The notes: a model not told the origin generated them from the sequence alone. A stretch of 33,769 nt of DNA from Rhodanobacter sp. C06 (GCF_002001105.1 NZ_MUNP01000031.1:1-33769), one strand, 5' to 3'; positions 1 to 8,339 are shown, numbered from the stretch's first letter. Made by a program: numbers and translations.

Positions 1-71
1 CGCGTCGCCTTGCGGTGCCGTTCGAAACCGGCGTCGTGCTCCATCGACAGGCTCATCTGCTTCGGCGTCAT
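1..71 (-). CDS. IS5-family transposase, N-terminal fragment running off the window
   Basis: On the minus strand an ATG at 71-69 opens a frame that stays open to the window edge. It reads MTPKQMSLSMEHDAGFERHR followed by KAT. The pattern of a short Met/Gln-rich start, then 'GFERHRK(x)TR', is the N-terminus I associate with DDE transposases of the IS5 group, where it precedes the 'FL.EM..VVPW' segment. That segment would lie outside the window, so no catalytic residue is visible. The gene is cut by the window, not necessarily truncated in nature. The assignment rests on only 23 residues. Confidence 0.55.
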   Translation of the reverse strand, partial: MTPKQMSLSMEHDAGFERHRKAT

Positions 72-127
72 CGCGTAACATCCGTCCTCAGGTCGAGCTT
101 CGACCACGGGGCAAAATCAGAGTTTCC
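1..127 (-). mobile_element. Terminal part of a probable IS5-group insertion sequence
   Basis: Outward from the transposase start the sequence ends in GGAAACTCTGATTTTGCC (minus-strand reading, 127 to 110). This resembles IS5-group ends, which often carry a CTCTGA-like motif. It is followed at 128-131 by TTAG, which fits the YTAR 4-bp target duplicated by IS5-type elements. The other end is outside the window, so neither the partner inverted repeat nor the duplicate TTAG can be seen. The exact boundary is inferred. Confidence 0.4.
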
Positions 128-167
128 TTAGTTGCTTGGTCGCGAAAGAAAATAATCTCTTCCTATG

Positions 168-200
168 AGAAAGGGGCGCCGCAAGGCGCTCCTTTTCTTT
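168..200 (-). terminator. Rho-independent terminator after prlC, probably bidirectional
   Basis: An 8-bp arm (173-180, GGGGCGCC) and its partner (185-192, GGCGCTCC) flank a GCAA loop, with one G-T pair in the stem. Reading the minus strand from prlC, the hairpin is followed by TTTCTC. On the plus strand it is followed by TTTTCTTT. It begins about 10 bp past the prlC stop codon and separates prlC from the insertion sequence. Confidence 0.75.
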
Positions 201-202
201 CT

Positions 203-2263
203 TCAGTCCAGCAGCCCGTGGCTGCGCAGCAGCGCTTCCGGCTCGGGCTTGCGGCCGCGGAAGGCGACGAAGCTTTCCAGCGCGGGGCGGCTGCCGCCCA
301 CCGCGAGCACCTCACGGCGGAAGCGCGCGCCGGTGGCGGGGTCGATCACGCTGCCGGTTTCCTTCGCCGCGTCCTCGAATGCACCGAACGCGTCGGTGCT
401 GAGCAGCTCGGCCCACAGGTAGCTGTAGTAGCCGGCCGCGTAGCCGCCCGCGAAGATGTGGCTGAACGCGTGCGGGAAGCGCTGCCACGCCGGCGGATGC
501 AGCACCGCGACCTGCTTGCGCACCTCTTCCAGCACGGCCAGCGCGCGCGCACCCGCGGCGGGGTCGTAGCCCAGGTGCAGGCTGAAGTCGAACAGCGCGA
601 ATTCCAGCTGGCGCACTAGGAACAGGCCCGCGTGGAAATGCCGCGCGGCCAGCATGCGCTGGAACAGTTCCTCGGGCAGCGGCTCGCCGGTCTGCCAGTG
701 CCGCGCGAACAGGTCCAGCGCCTCGCGGTTCCAGCCGAAGTTCTCCATGAACTGGCTGGGCAGCTCCACCGCGTCCCATTCCACGCCGTCGATGCCGCCG
801 ATCGAGGGCAGGGCGATCTCGGTGAGCAGGTGGTGCAGGCCGTGGCCGAATTCGTGGAACAGGGTGAGCACGTCGTCGTGGGTGAGCAGCGCCGGGCGGC
901 CCTCGGTGGGCGGCGCGAAGTTGCAGGTGAGGAAGGCCACCGGCAGCTGCTTCGCGGCACCGTCGTCGAAGCGGGCGCGGCACACGTCCATCCACGCGCC
1001 ACCGCGCTTGCCGGTGCGCGCGTAGAGGTCGACGTAGGCGCCGGCGAACACGCGGCCGTCGGCGTCCTGCACGTCGTAATAGCGCACCTCGGGATGCCAC
1101 ACGTCGACGCCTTCGCGCGGGGCGAGGCGGATGCCGTAGAGCTTGTGCACGATCGCCCACAGGCCGTCGATCACCGCAGGCAGCGGGAAGTAGGGCTTGA
1201 GTTGTTCCTCGTCGAGCGCGTAGTTCCGCTGACGCAGCTTCTCGGACGCGTAGCCCACGTCCCAGGGCTCGAGGTTGGCCAGCTCCAGCTCGTCGCGCGC
1301 GAACGCGCGCAGCGAGGCCAGCTCGCGCTGCGCCACCGGCTTCGCGCGCGCGGCGAGATCGTGCAGGAACTCCATCACCTCGACGGGCGTGCCGGCCATC
1401 TTGGTGGCCAGCGATTCCTCCGCCGCGTTGGCGTAGCCGAGCAGCCGGGCGGCTTCGTGGCGCAGTGCCATGATCCGTTCGATGCGCGCACTGTTGTCGT
1501 ACTTGCCCGCGTGCGGGCCCTGCTCCGAGGCGCGGGTCTGGTAGGCCCAGTACAGGCGTTCACGCAAGCCGCGGTTGTCGGCGTAGGTGAGCACGGCCTG
1601 CACGCTGGGCTGCTTCAGCGTGACGAGATAGCCGTCCAGCTCCTGTTCCTTCGCGTACTGGCGCAGCACCGCCAGGCCGGACTCGGGCACGCCGGCGAGG
1701 TCGCGCTCGTCGGTGACGTGCTCGTGCCAGGCGTCGGTGGCGTCCAGCACCGCGTTGGAGAACTCGGTGGAAAGCTTGCTGAGCTCGACGCCGATCTCGC
1801 GGAAGCGCGTGCGCGCGGGTTCTTCCAGCGCCACGCCGGAGAGCCGGAAATCGCGCAGCGCGTGTTCCACCAGCGCACGCTCGGGCCGGCCCAGCGCGGC
1901 ATGGCCCGGCGCGTCGGCCACCGCCTGCACGGCGGTGTACAGCGCACGGTTCTGGCCTTGTTCGAGACCGTAGTCGGTGAGCTTTTCCTCGGCCGGGGCG
2001 TAGGCCTCGCGCAGCGCGGGATTGTCGGCCACCGAGTGCAAGTGCGAGACCGGCGCCCAGGCGCGGGCCAGGCGCTGCTCCAGCCGCTCCTGCGCCAGCA
2101 TCACGTGCGCGAAGTCGCGCGGCGCGCCGGCCGCGGTGAGCGCATCGATCGCGGCGCGGTCGTCCGCCAGGATGTCGGCTATCGCCGGCGCGATGTGCTC
2201 GGGACGGATGCGGGAAAACGCGGGCAGCGCATCGTCGGCCAGCAGCGGGTTGTCGTGGTTCAT
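203..2263 (-). CDS. prlC: Oligopeptidase A, M3-family zinc metallopeptidase
   Basis: This 686-residue cytoplasmic peptidase would cleave short peptides, including released signal peptides. The M3 zinc motif HEFGH is at residues 470-474, encoded at 856-842. His470 and His474 would bind zinc and Glu471 would be catalytic; this is almost the same position as in E. coli oligopeptidase A. Length is typical (about 680 residues). The frame stays open upstream to 2569, but the start at 2263 (MNHDNPLLAD) is chosen because it has an AAGGAG ribosome site 6-7 bases ahead and matches the family's N-terminus. The gene is transcribed away from the patatin gene, with 103 bp between their starts, and ends at a strong terminator. 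Confidence 0.93.
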   Translation of the reverse strand: MNHDNPLLADDALPAFSRIRPEHIAPAIADILADDRAAIDALTAAGAPRDFAHVMLAQERLEQRLARAWAPVSHLHSVADNPALREAYAPAEEKLTDYGLEQGQNRALYTAVQAVADAPGHAALGRPERALVEHALRDFRLSGVALEEPARTRFREIGVELSKLSTEFSNAVLDATDAWHEHVTDERDLAGVPESGLAVLRQYAKEQELDGYLVTLKQPSVQAVLTYADNRGLRERLYWAYQTRASEQGPHAGKYDNSARIERIMALRHEAARLLGYANAAEESLATKMAGTPVEVMEFLHDLAARAKPVAQRELASLRAFARDELELANLEPWDVGYASEKLRQRNYALDEEQLKPYFPLPAVIDGLWAIVHKLYGIRLAPREGVDVWHPEVRYYDVQDADGRVFAGAYVDLYARTGKRGGAWMDVCRARFDDGAAKQLPVAFLTCNFAPPTEGRPALLTHDDVLTLFHEFGHGLHHLLTEIALPSIGGIDGVEWDAVELPSQFMENFGWNREALDLFARHWQTGEPLPEELFQRMLAARHFHAGLFLVRQLEFALFDFSLHLGYDPAAGARALAVLEEVRKQVAVLHPPAWQRFPHAFSHIFAGGYAAGYYSYLWAELLSTDAFGAFEDAAKETGSVIDPATGARFRREVLAVGGSRPALESFVAFRGRKPEPEALLRSHGLLD

Positions 2264-2366
2264 GGAGGCTCCTTTCGAACCGGAAGCGTGGCGAGCGCCC
2301 CCGGCGAAATCAAGCGTGGCCGTGTGACGGGGTCGGCTGTCATCGGGAAGGGGTAGCATCCGCCGC

Positions 2367-4088
2367 ATGTCGCCGACCGATCTGGCCGAACTGCTTGGAC
2401 GCACCGCGATGTTCGCGCACCTGGGCGACGCGCAACGCGCGGCGCTGGCGCGGCAGCTGCGCTGGCTGTGCCTGCCCGGCGGGCAGTACCTGTACAAGGC
2501 CGGCGAGCCGGCGGACGCGCTGTACCTGCTGCGCAGCGGCAGCCTCGGCGTGTTCGACGGCCCCACCACCGTGCTGCACCAGCTCGCCGCCGGCGAATGC
2601 GTGGGCGAGATCAGCCTGCTCAGCGGCGGCGCACATCACCTGGGCGTGCGCGCATTGCGCGATTCCGAGCTACTGCGGCTGGACCGCGCCGCGTTCGAGG
2701 CGCTGATCGAGCACCACCCGCGCGCGATGCTGGATGTGGCCCGCGTGGCGGTGCAGCGCCTGCTGCAGAACGAACGCCGCGACGCCGCGCCGGACAAGCC
2801 GCGCACCTTCGCGATCCTGCCGGTGGATGCGGACGTGCCGGTACGCGCGCTGGCGCTGCAGCTGGGCCAGGCGCTGGAGGCGCATGGCAACTGCCTGGTG
2901 GTCGACGCCGAGCTGGGCGCCGGCCGCGGCAGCGACTGGTTTGCCGAACGCGAGGCGCAGGTGCGTTTCGTGATCTACCTCGACAGCAGCGGCGATGCGC
3001 TGTGGCGCCAGCGCTGCCTGCGCCAGGCCGACGTGCTGCTGCTGCCCGCGCTGGCGGCGCAGCAGGCGCGACCGTGGCCGGAGGCGGCACCCGGCCACCC
3101 CTCGCGCGCACGGCATCGCCCGCGCCATCTGCTGCTGCTGCATGCCGGGCACGACGTGCAGCACGGCGCCGCGCGACGCTGGCGCGCCCAGTTCAGCGGC
3201 GAGCTGATGCACCACCACATCCGCGGCGAGGACGACATCGCGCGGGTGGCGCGGCTGGTCAGCGGCCACGGTCGCGGCCTGGTGCTGGCCGGCGGCGGCG
3301 CGCGCGGGCTGGCCCATCTCGGCGCGATCCGGGCGCTGCGCGAAGCCGGCCACACCTTCGACGCGGTGGGCGGCACCAGCATCGGCGCGATCATCGGCGC
3401 CGGCGTGGCCGACGGCTGGGACACCGCCACGATGATGCGCAAATACCACGCTGCCTTCGTGCGCGGTCGTCCGCTGTCGGACTGGACCCTGCCGCTGGTG
3501 GCGCTGACCCGTGGCCGCCGCGCCGCGCTGCTGCTGCGCGAGGCGTTCGGCGCGATCGACATCGAGGACCTCGCCACGCCGTTCTTCTGTGTCACCACCA
3601 ACCTCTCCGGCGCAGGCCGCGTGGTGCACCGGCACGGGCCGCTGTGGCTGTGGCTGCGCGCCTCCAGCGCGATCCCGGGCGTGCTGCCGCCGGTACTGCA
3701 CCACGGCGAGGTCTACGTGGACGGCGCGCTGGTGGACAACCTGCCCACCGACGTGATGGCCGCCGACGGCCTCGCCCACCTCACCGCGGTGAGCATCCGC
3801 GCCGACATCGAACTGCGCAGCGGCATCGAGGCCTTCGCCACGCCGCCATGGTGGCGCCTGCTGCTGCAACAGCGCCGCGGCCCGCGCTGGCCCGGCCTGG
3901 TCTCCACGCTTACCCGCGCCGCGATGGTCAACAGCGAGGAGACCGGTGAACGCTGCCGCGCGCTGGCGCAGCGGCTGATCACCCCGCCGCTGGACCACAT
4001 CGGCATGCTGGACTGGAAGGACTGGCAGCGCGCGGTGGAGGCGGGTTATCGCGAGACGATGCGGGTGCTGGAGGCGGAACGCGGCTGA
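2367..4088 (+). CDS. NTE-type patatin-like phospholipase with N-terminal cyclic-nucleotide-binding-like domain
   Basis: The 573-residue protein has three parts. Residues ~10-125 form a cNMP-binding-like beta barrel with the GEISLLSGG segment. Residues ~145-290 are a middle region like that of neuropathy target esterase (PNPLA6), including 'WRQRCLRQAD'. The patatin domain follows, with oxyanion loop GGGARG at 309-314, nucleophile Ser338 in GTSIG, and partner Asp452 in DGA. The Ser-Asp dyad is intact, so a phospholipase or lysophospholipase acting on membrane lipids is likely. In the cNMP domain, the place where an Arg-Thr/Ser-Ala triplet normally holds the phosphate reads His-Leu-Gly, so cAMP binding is doubtful. 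There is no signal peptide. Start at 2367 follows a G-rich stretch (GGAAGGGG) a little farther upstream than usual. Confidence 0.88.
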   Translation: MSPTDLAELLGRTAMFAHLGDAQRAALARQLRWLCLPGGQYLYKAGEPADALYLLRSGSLGVFDGPTTVLHQLAAGECVGEISLLSGGAHHLGVRALRDSELLRLDRAAFEALIEHHPRAMLDVARVAVQRLLQNERRDAAPDKPRTFAILPVDADVPVRALALQLGQALEAHGNCLVVDAELGAGRGSDWFAEREAQVRFVIYLDSSGDALWRQRCLRQADVLLLPALAAQQARPWPEAAPGHPSRARHRPRHLLLLHAGHDVQHGAARRWRAQFSGELMHHHIRGEDDIARVARLVSGHGRGLVLAGGGARGLAHLGAIRALREAGHTFDAVGGTSIGAIIGAGVADGWDTATMMRKYHAAFVRGRPLSDWTLPLVALTRGRRAALLLREAFGAIDIEDLATPFFCVTTNLSGAGRVVHRHGPLWLWLRASSAIPGVLPPVLHHGEVYVDGALVDNLPTDVMAADGLAHLTAVSIRADIELRSGIEAFATPPWWRLLLQQRRGPRWPGLVSTLTRAAMVNSEETGERCRALAQRLITPPLDHIGMLDWKDWQRAVEAGYRETMRVLEAERG

Positions 4089-4113
4089 ATCGTTGCGGGC
4101 CGCAGGTCGGGCC

Positions 4114-4176
4114 GTAGTTGGGCTTCAGCCCGACATTCCCCGTGCGCCCGGTGTGTCGGGCTGAAGCCCGACCTAC
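4114..4176. repeat. GTAG-type palindromic intergenic repeat (REP-like), copy 1
   Basis: Two inverted arms, 4114-4134 and 4155-4176, each contain a TCGGGCTTCAGCCCGA-like palindrome (the left arm has T-GGG in place of TCGGG) and end in GTAG or its complement CTAC. They are separated by about 20 bp. The whole unit can form a large cruciform between the patatin gene and the carbonic-anhydrase-like gene. GTAG-headed palindromes are the hallmark of REP elements mobilised by RAYT transposases. A second copy with the same design lies at 8179-8248. Confidence 0.8.
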
Positions 4177-4201
4177 GGGGGAGGGAAAGTACAATGCACG
4201 G

Positions 4202-4732
4202 ATGAATCCCCTGCGCAGCTACAAGGGCATCGCCCCCGTCCTCGGCGAACGCGTCTACGTCGACTCCGCCGCCAGCGTGATCGGCGACGTGGTGCTGGCC
4301 GAGGATGTGTCGATCTGGCCCGGCGCGGTGCTGCGCGGCGACGTGAACGCCATCCGCGTCGGTCCACGCACGAACATCCAGGACGGCGCGATCGTGCACG
4401 TGGCGCACGCCGGCCCCTACGGCCCGGGCTTCCCCTGCCTGATCGGCGCCGACGTCACCATCGGCCACGCCGCGGTGGTGCATGCCTGCACCATCGAGGA
4501 CGGCTGCCTGATCGGCATGCACGCCAGCGTGCTGGACGGCGCGGTGGTGAAGAAGCACGGCTTCGTCGGCGCCGGTGCGCTGGTACCACCGGGCAAGGTC
4601 GTCGGCGAACGCGAGCTGTGGCTGGGTAACCCGGCGAAGTTCGTGCGCGTGCTCAGCGACGCGCAGGTCGCGCAGTTGCTGTATTCGGCCGCGCATTACG
4701 TACGGCTGAAGGACGATTACCTCGCGGGTTGA
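4202..4732 (+). CDS. Gamma-carbonic-anhydrase family protein (YrdA-like hexapeptide-repeat protein)
   Basis: The 176-residue protein is built of left-handed beta-helix hexapeptide repeats ('VIGDVVLAEDVSIWPGAVLRGD' type) and ends in a helix (residues ~152-172), as in gamma-carbonic anhydrases and E. coli YrdA. Candidate zinc-binding histidines are His66, His89 and His94 in 'IVHVAH' and 'IGHAAVVH'. Family members bind metal but often lack measurable carbonic anhydrase activity, so the physiological reaction is uncertain. The frame is open from 4118, but that extension translates the palindromic repeat. The ATG at 4202 begins the conserved 'MNPLRSYKGI' N-terminus. It converges with the next gene, with 6 bp between stop codons. 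Confidence 0.9.
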   Translation: MNPLRSYKGIAPVLGERVYVDSAASVIGDVVLAEDVSIWPGAVLRGDVNAIRVGPRTNIQDGAIVHVAHAGPYGPGFPCLIGADVTIGHAAVVHACTIEDGCLIGMHASVLDGAVVKKHGFVGAGALVPPGKVVGERELWLGNPAKFVRVLSDAQVAQLLYSAAHYVRLKDDYLAG

Positions 4733-4738
4733 GCGGCT

Positions 4739-5284
4739 TTATCGCGGCACGGCCGCATCCACCTGCCGGGCGCTGATCGCCGCTGCTTCCTCCGCGTGCT
4801 GCTGGCGCTGCAGCTTGCGTTGCGCATCGAGGTAACTGCCAAGCAATGCCAGCCGGTAGTTGCTGGAATGCATCTCGTAGCGCGCCGGGTCGTACTTGTA
4901 GTTGCCGACATCGTAGGCGCGCAGCAGCTGCAGCTCGCGTTGCGCCTCGTCGAGGTCGCCCGTGGCGATCGTCCGCTCCACGTCCTGGCTGGCCGGCTTG
5001 AACGCATCACGCAACTGGTCCAGCGCGGTGCGATTGTGCGGGTCGAACTGCAGCACGCTGAAGTAGAACTCGAACGCGTTGCTGCCCACCGGCGCCACTC
5101 GGCGACCGTCGTGCAACGCGTCGCCGGCGAGGCCCAGCAGGATGCGCGTGCCGCTGTCGTCGGCCCCCGGCGCGGCCGCGGCGCGCGCGTTCCAGTGCCA
5201 CCAGCCGCCACCGGCGAGGATCAGCACCAGGAGGCCGCCCAGCCAGAGCTTGCGGCGAGAAACGAAGGTTGCGAGAGCTTGCAT
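4739..5284 (-). CDS. Unrecognised membrane-anchored protein, possibly periplasmic
   Basis: I do not recognise a named family. The 181-residue protein starts with a short basic segment (residues 1-12), followed by a hydrophobic helix at ~14-28 (LWLGGLLVLILAGGG). It would be anchored in the inner membrane with the rest in the periplasm. The remainder is helical and charged. The stretch from ~60 to 125 ('FYFSVLQFDPHNRTALDQL', then 'GDLDEAQRELQLLRAYD') looks like one or two degenerate tetratricopeptide helices, but no full repeat is convincing. It lies downstream of the PNGase A-type gene on the same strand, 111 bp away, so the two may be co-transcribed. Reading-frame quality and a clear N-terminus make it a real gene. 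Confidence 0.7.
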   Translation of the reverse strand: MQALATFVSRRKLWLGGLLVLILAGGGWWHWNARAAAAPGADDSGTRILLGLAGDALHDGRRVAPVGSNAFEFYFSVLQFDPHNRTALDQLRDAFKPASQDVERTIATGDLDEAQRELQLLRAYDVGNYKYDPARYEMHSSNYRLALLGSYLDAQRKLQRQQHAEEAAAISARQVDAAVPR

Positions 5285-5395
5285 GACACCTGTGCCTGAC
5301 CGGAACCGCGGTCGCGGCCGTCCCGATGGACGACCGCGACCGTGGCGGCAAGCTAGCGGCGCATCATGTCAGGCCGATGACTCGCGCTCGCGCGT

Positions 5396-7156
5396 TCACC
5401 AGTCGAGCAGCGCGTCGCCCTGGTCGGGCGAGCCATCCGGATGGCTGAACCAGTACACGCCGTTCTGGCCGCCGGGGCAGCCCTGGCCACTGCTGTACGC
5501 GGTCACTGCGCCCGCTGCCGACGCCACGTCGGCGCGGTAGCAACCGCCCCAGCTGTCGCCAAAGGCGAACGCCTGCGTGCTGGCCTGGCCGCTGTGCCCG
5601 GTGAGGTTGCCGCTGGCGTCGAAGTCCAGCGTGTCGGCGCTGTTCACCGTGTTGTCCACGTGGTCCGCATACAGGGTGATGCCGGCGAACGCCCGCGAAC
5701 GATGCAACGAGTAGCCCTGCTGCACCGTGGTGGCCGCGGCGAAGCTGCCGTCGGCGGCCACCGGCTGGTCGTAGTCCACGTGCAGCGGATAGCTCACTTG
5801 CTGCCGGTACTCGCGGGTGACGATCGGTCCGATGCGGCTGCGGCTCACCCCGTCCATTGCGGTGAGCTGGTCGGTGACCTGGCGATAGGTGCTCGCGTTG
5901 ATCGTGAAGGCCTGGGTATCGGCGAAGCTCACGGTCTGGTCCACCGAGTTCTGCACGCGGCCGTGCGAGGTGTCGACGTAGCCCTCGATCACGAAGTGGC
6001 GCGAGAGGTTCGTGGTGATGTCGCCGTTGCCGGTGCCGTCCAGCGTGCTGGCGATGGTCGGCACGGGCGCCTGGTCGATCAGGGTGTTGCGCGTCACGCG
6101 GCCGCTGATCTGGCGCGCATGGCGGTCCTGGTAGACCAGCAGGGTCGCGGCGGTGGAGAAGTAGTTGTTCGCGCCGGCCACGCTCACCGCCACCGTGTGC
6201 TGCGCACCGTCGCTGAGCACGCCCGCGAACGGGCTGAGGTCGACGCGATACGGCATGAAGTTCATCGTCTGCACGCCGGGAACCGGCCGCCACAGGTAGG
6301 GATCGATGCCGCCGGTGTAGATCCACGGATAGATCGGCGCCACGCCGGCCGGCTGGCCGTCGATGCTCACCTCGGCCTCGCGGAAGTTGCCGCCACCGCA
6401 CTCGTTCACCAGGGCGGCGTACTGATCGGGCACGCAGGTGTACCAGAACTCGTCGTTGTGCTGGCTTTGCGCGAACACGTCGAGGTAGGCACGTTCCACG
6501 TTGCGCGGCAGGCTCAGGGTCTTCGCCAGCTGGTCGGTAGACGTGGACAGGTTGGCGATGTTGCCTACCGGATCGCTGCCCAGCGAAATCACCTGGTCGG
6601 GCACGCGCGGCGCGGGCGCCCGGCCCGAGGCCGGATAGAACAGCAGCTTCGCGCTGCCGTGGAGCACGCCGGTGTAGGTGCTGTCCACCCCGTTCCACAG
6701 GATCGCCTGGCCCTGGCCGGTATTCCTGAGCAGCGCGCTGTAGTCGGTGAGGTCGCGCTCCACGTGCCAGCTCCGCGCCACCGTGGCCGAAGGCTCGGCC
6801 GTGGTGCCGAAGTACAGGTTCACGCCGCCCAGCCAGATCATCGCCGTGCGGTCGAACTGGCGGCCCGCGGTCACCGAGAAATCCGCCTCCAGCACCACCT
6901 TGGCCCAGCGCGTGCCGCAGCCGGTGGGCGGCGCGTAGCTGTAGGGGCGGGTACCGAAGTCGTTGAAGGTGTCGTTGCTGAACAGCTGCACCACGCAGGG
7001 CTGGCCCGGCGGGCGCGGCACCGTCGGATCGGCGGTGGTGGTGTTGGACGAACCGATCGGGCTGGCGCCGGCATCGGCGGCGGCGTAGGCACTGCAGGCA
7101 AAGCACGTCAGCCCGGCGATGGCCAGGCTGCGAGCGAACACTCCCATGCGCAGCAT
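5396..7156 (-). CDS. Secreted PNGase A-type peptide-N4-(N-acetyl-beta-glucosaminyl)asparagine amidase
   Basis: The 586-residue protein carries a Sec signal peptide (hydrophobic residues ~10-22, likely cleaved after AYA at ~25). The body matches the PNGase A family known from plants and fungi. Visible signatures include 'DRTAMIWLGGVNLYFGTTAE', 'VDSTYTGVLHGSAKL', 'AYLDVFAQSQHNDEFWYTC', 'FREAEVSIDGQPAG' and 'IYTGGIDPYLWRPVPG', in family order. Such enzymes hydrolyse the amide bond between Asn and the first GlcNAc of N-glycans, including plant glycans with core fucose. The start at 7156 has AAGGGGAAA about 5 bases ahead; an ATG three codons later is possible. There is no sugar-utilisation cluster next to it. 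Family is confident; substrate is inferred. Confidence 0.85.
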   Translation of the reverse strand: MLRMGVFARSLAIAGLTCFACSAYAAADAGASPIGSSNTTTADPTVPRPPGQPCVVQLFSNDTFNDFGTRPYSYAPPTGCGTRWAKVVLEADFSVTAGRQFDRTAMIWLGGVNLYFGTTAEPSATVARSWHVERDLTDYSALLRNTGQGQAILWNGVDSTYTGVLHGSAKLLFYPASGRAPAPRVPDQVISLGSDPVGNIANLSTSTDQLAKTLSLPRNVERAYLDVFAQSQHNDEFWYTCVPDQYAALVNECGGGNFREAEVSIDGQPAGVAPIYPWIYTGGIDPYLWRPVPGVQTMNFMPYRVDLSPFAGVLSDGAQHTVAVSVAGANNYFSTAATLLVYQDRHARQISGRVTRNTLIDQAPVPTIASTLDGTGNGDITTNLSRHFVIEGYVDTSHGRVQNSVDQTVSFADTQAFTINASTYRQVTDQLTAMDGVSRSRIGPIVTREYRQQVSYPLHVDYDQPVAADGSFAAATTVQQGYSLHRSRAFAGITLYADHVDNTVNSADTLDFDASGNLTGHSGQASTQAFAFGDSWGGCYRADVASAAGAVTAYSSGQGCPGGQNGVYWFSHPDGSPDQGDALLDW

Positions 7157-7322
7157 GCGATTTCCCCTTGCGTGTGGGCCTGCCCGTGACTTCTCCCGTC
7201 CGCCGAGCAGGCGCCGTCACCCCCTGTGCCGGGCATGCTGGCACCGGGATTTTTAGACGGGGTCAAATCGGTCCGGCGTTTTCTTGCGACCATCGCCCCG
7301 GCGGTCGCCGGCGACCTTTCGA

Positions 7323-8150
7323 TCAGCCGGCGCGCAGCGCCTGGTACACCGGCTCGGTGTCGGGACGGCGGCCGTGCCACAGCGCGAACGCGTCGGCCGC
7401 GGTTTCCACCAGCATGCCGAGGCCGTCGAAGGCGTAGCGCGAGCCGGCCGCCTTCGCCCAGGCGAGGAAGCCGATCGCCGCCGCGCCATAGGCGAGGTCG
7501 CAGCAGAGCGCGCGGGCGCCCACCAGCGACGGTGGCAGCTGCAGGCCGCCGCCCAGCACGCCGGCCGAGGTCGCGTTGACGATCAGGTCGTAGCTGCCCA
7601 GGTTCGCGAGGTCGTTCCAGTAGCGCGTGTGCACGCGTGCCGGCTCGCCGATCGCATCGGCCAGCGCATCGGCGGTTTCCGGCGTCCGGTTGACGATGGT
7701 CAGCGTCTGCACGCCCGCGTCCAGCAGCGACCACGCCACGCCGCGCGCCGCACCGCCCGCACCCAGCATCAGCGCGTCGTGGCCGCGCAGGTCGACGCGG
7801 TGGCGCTCGGTAAGGTCGCGCACCAGGCCGTCGCCGTCGGTGTTGTGCGCGGCGAGCCGGCCGTCGGCGAGGCGGGTGAGCACGTTCGCGCTGCCGGCAC
7901 GGGTGGCCGCCGCGCTGCGCTCGTCCGCCAGCGCGAAGGCCGCGCCCTTGTGCGGCAGGGTGACGTTGGCGCCCGCGCCGCCCGCGGCGAAGAACCCGCG
8001 CACCGCCGCCACGAAGTCCGCCGGCGCCGCGTCGATGGTGCGGTACTCCAGCGCGATGCCGAACTGCCGCGCGAAGGCCTCGTGGATGCGCGGCGACAGC
8101 GAATGCGCGATCGGGTGGCCGAACACGGCGAACTGGGCGGGCTGGCTCAT
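7323..8150 (-). CDS. aroE: Shikimate dehydrogenase (NADP+)
   Basis: This enzyme reduces 3-dehydroshikimate to shikimate in the aromatic amino acid pathway, in the cytoplasm. The 275-residue protein shows the substrate-binding HSLSP (residues 16-20), the catalytic Lys68 in NVTLPHK, the NTDG segment with Asp105, and the Rossmann loop LGAGGAARG, followed by 'NRT', the usual NADP-specificity site. Length fits AroE. The frame stays open far upstream, antisense to another gene. The ATG at 8150 begins the typical '[14 protein letters not shown]' N-terminus, so it is chosen. A perfect 14-bp palindrome (7303-7316) lies just past the stop codon but has no U-tract. The PNGase-type gene follows 166 bp downstream on the same strand. 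Confidence 0.95.
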   Translation of the reverse strand: MSQPAQFAVFGHPIAHSLSPRIHEAFARQFGIALEYRTIDAAPADFVAAVRGFFAAGGAGANVTLPHKGAAFALADERSAAATRAGSANVLTRLADGRLAAHNTDGDGLVRDLTERHRVDLRGHDALMLGAGGAARGVAWSLLDAGVQTLTIVNRTPETADALADAIGEPARVHTRYWNDLANLGSYDLIVNATSAGVLGGGLQLPPSLVGARALCCDLAYGAAAIGFLAWAKAAGSRYAFDGLGMLVETAADAFALWHGRRPDTEPVYQALRAG

Positions 8151-8178
8151 GCGCTGCTCCTGGGAATGGACGTCCATT

Positions 8179-8248
8179 GTACGGAGGTCGGGCTTCAGCC
8201 CGACATCGACGCTGCCCGGGCGGGAAGTCGGGATGAATCCCGACCTAC
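8179..8248. repeat. GTAG-type palindromic intergenic repeat (REP-like), copy 2
   Basis: Arms at 8179-8204 (GTCGGGCTTCAGCCCGAC core) and 8227-8248 (GTCGGGATGAATCCCGAC core, ending CTAC) are each internally palindromic and face each other. The left arm matches copy 1 at 4114-4176 in its core. The right arm uses the ATGAAT centre variant instead of CTGAAG. The element sits 28 bp upstream of the aroE start codon and could lie within its leader. Confidence 0.8.
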
Positions 8249-8339
8249 AACGTCCAAACCGACACTGCCTCAGCTGCTGTCGCGGGTTTTGAGATAGCCC
8301 GTCGGCATGCTGGCTCCATCGCCCCGCGAGGAAGCCGCC

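Noticed and set aside
632-2356. A 574-residue open frame on the plus strand
   Set aside because: It is antisense to prlC, rich in Ala, Gly, Val, Arg and His, with no family signature.
5648-5670. CCACGTGG core near 5660 as a third parS site
   Set aside because: The eight central bases match, but the flanks (TTGT and TCCG) do not fit TGTT and AACA. It lies within the PNGase A-type coding sequence.
5441-7189. A 582-residue open frame on the plus strand
   Set aside because: It is antisense to the PNGase A-type gene. Its composition (Ala, Val, His, Arg, Gly) is that of the reverse frame of a GC-rich gene, and it has no recognisable motif.
7303-7316. GGTCGCCGGCGACC palindrome after aroE as a rho-independent terminator
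   Set aside because: The arms are perfect, but there is no loop and no U-tract on the minus strand.
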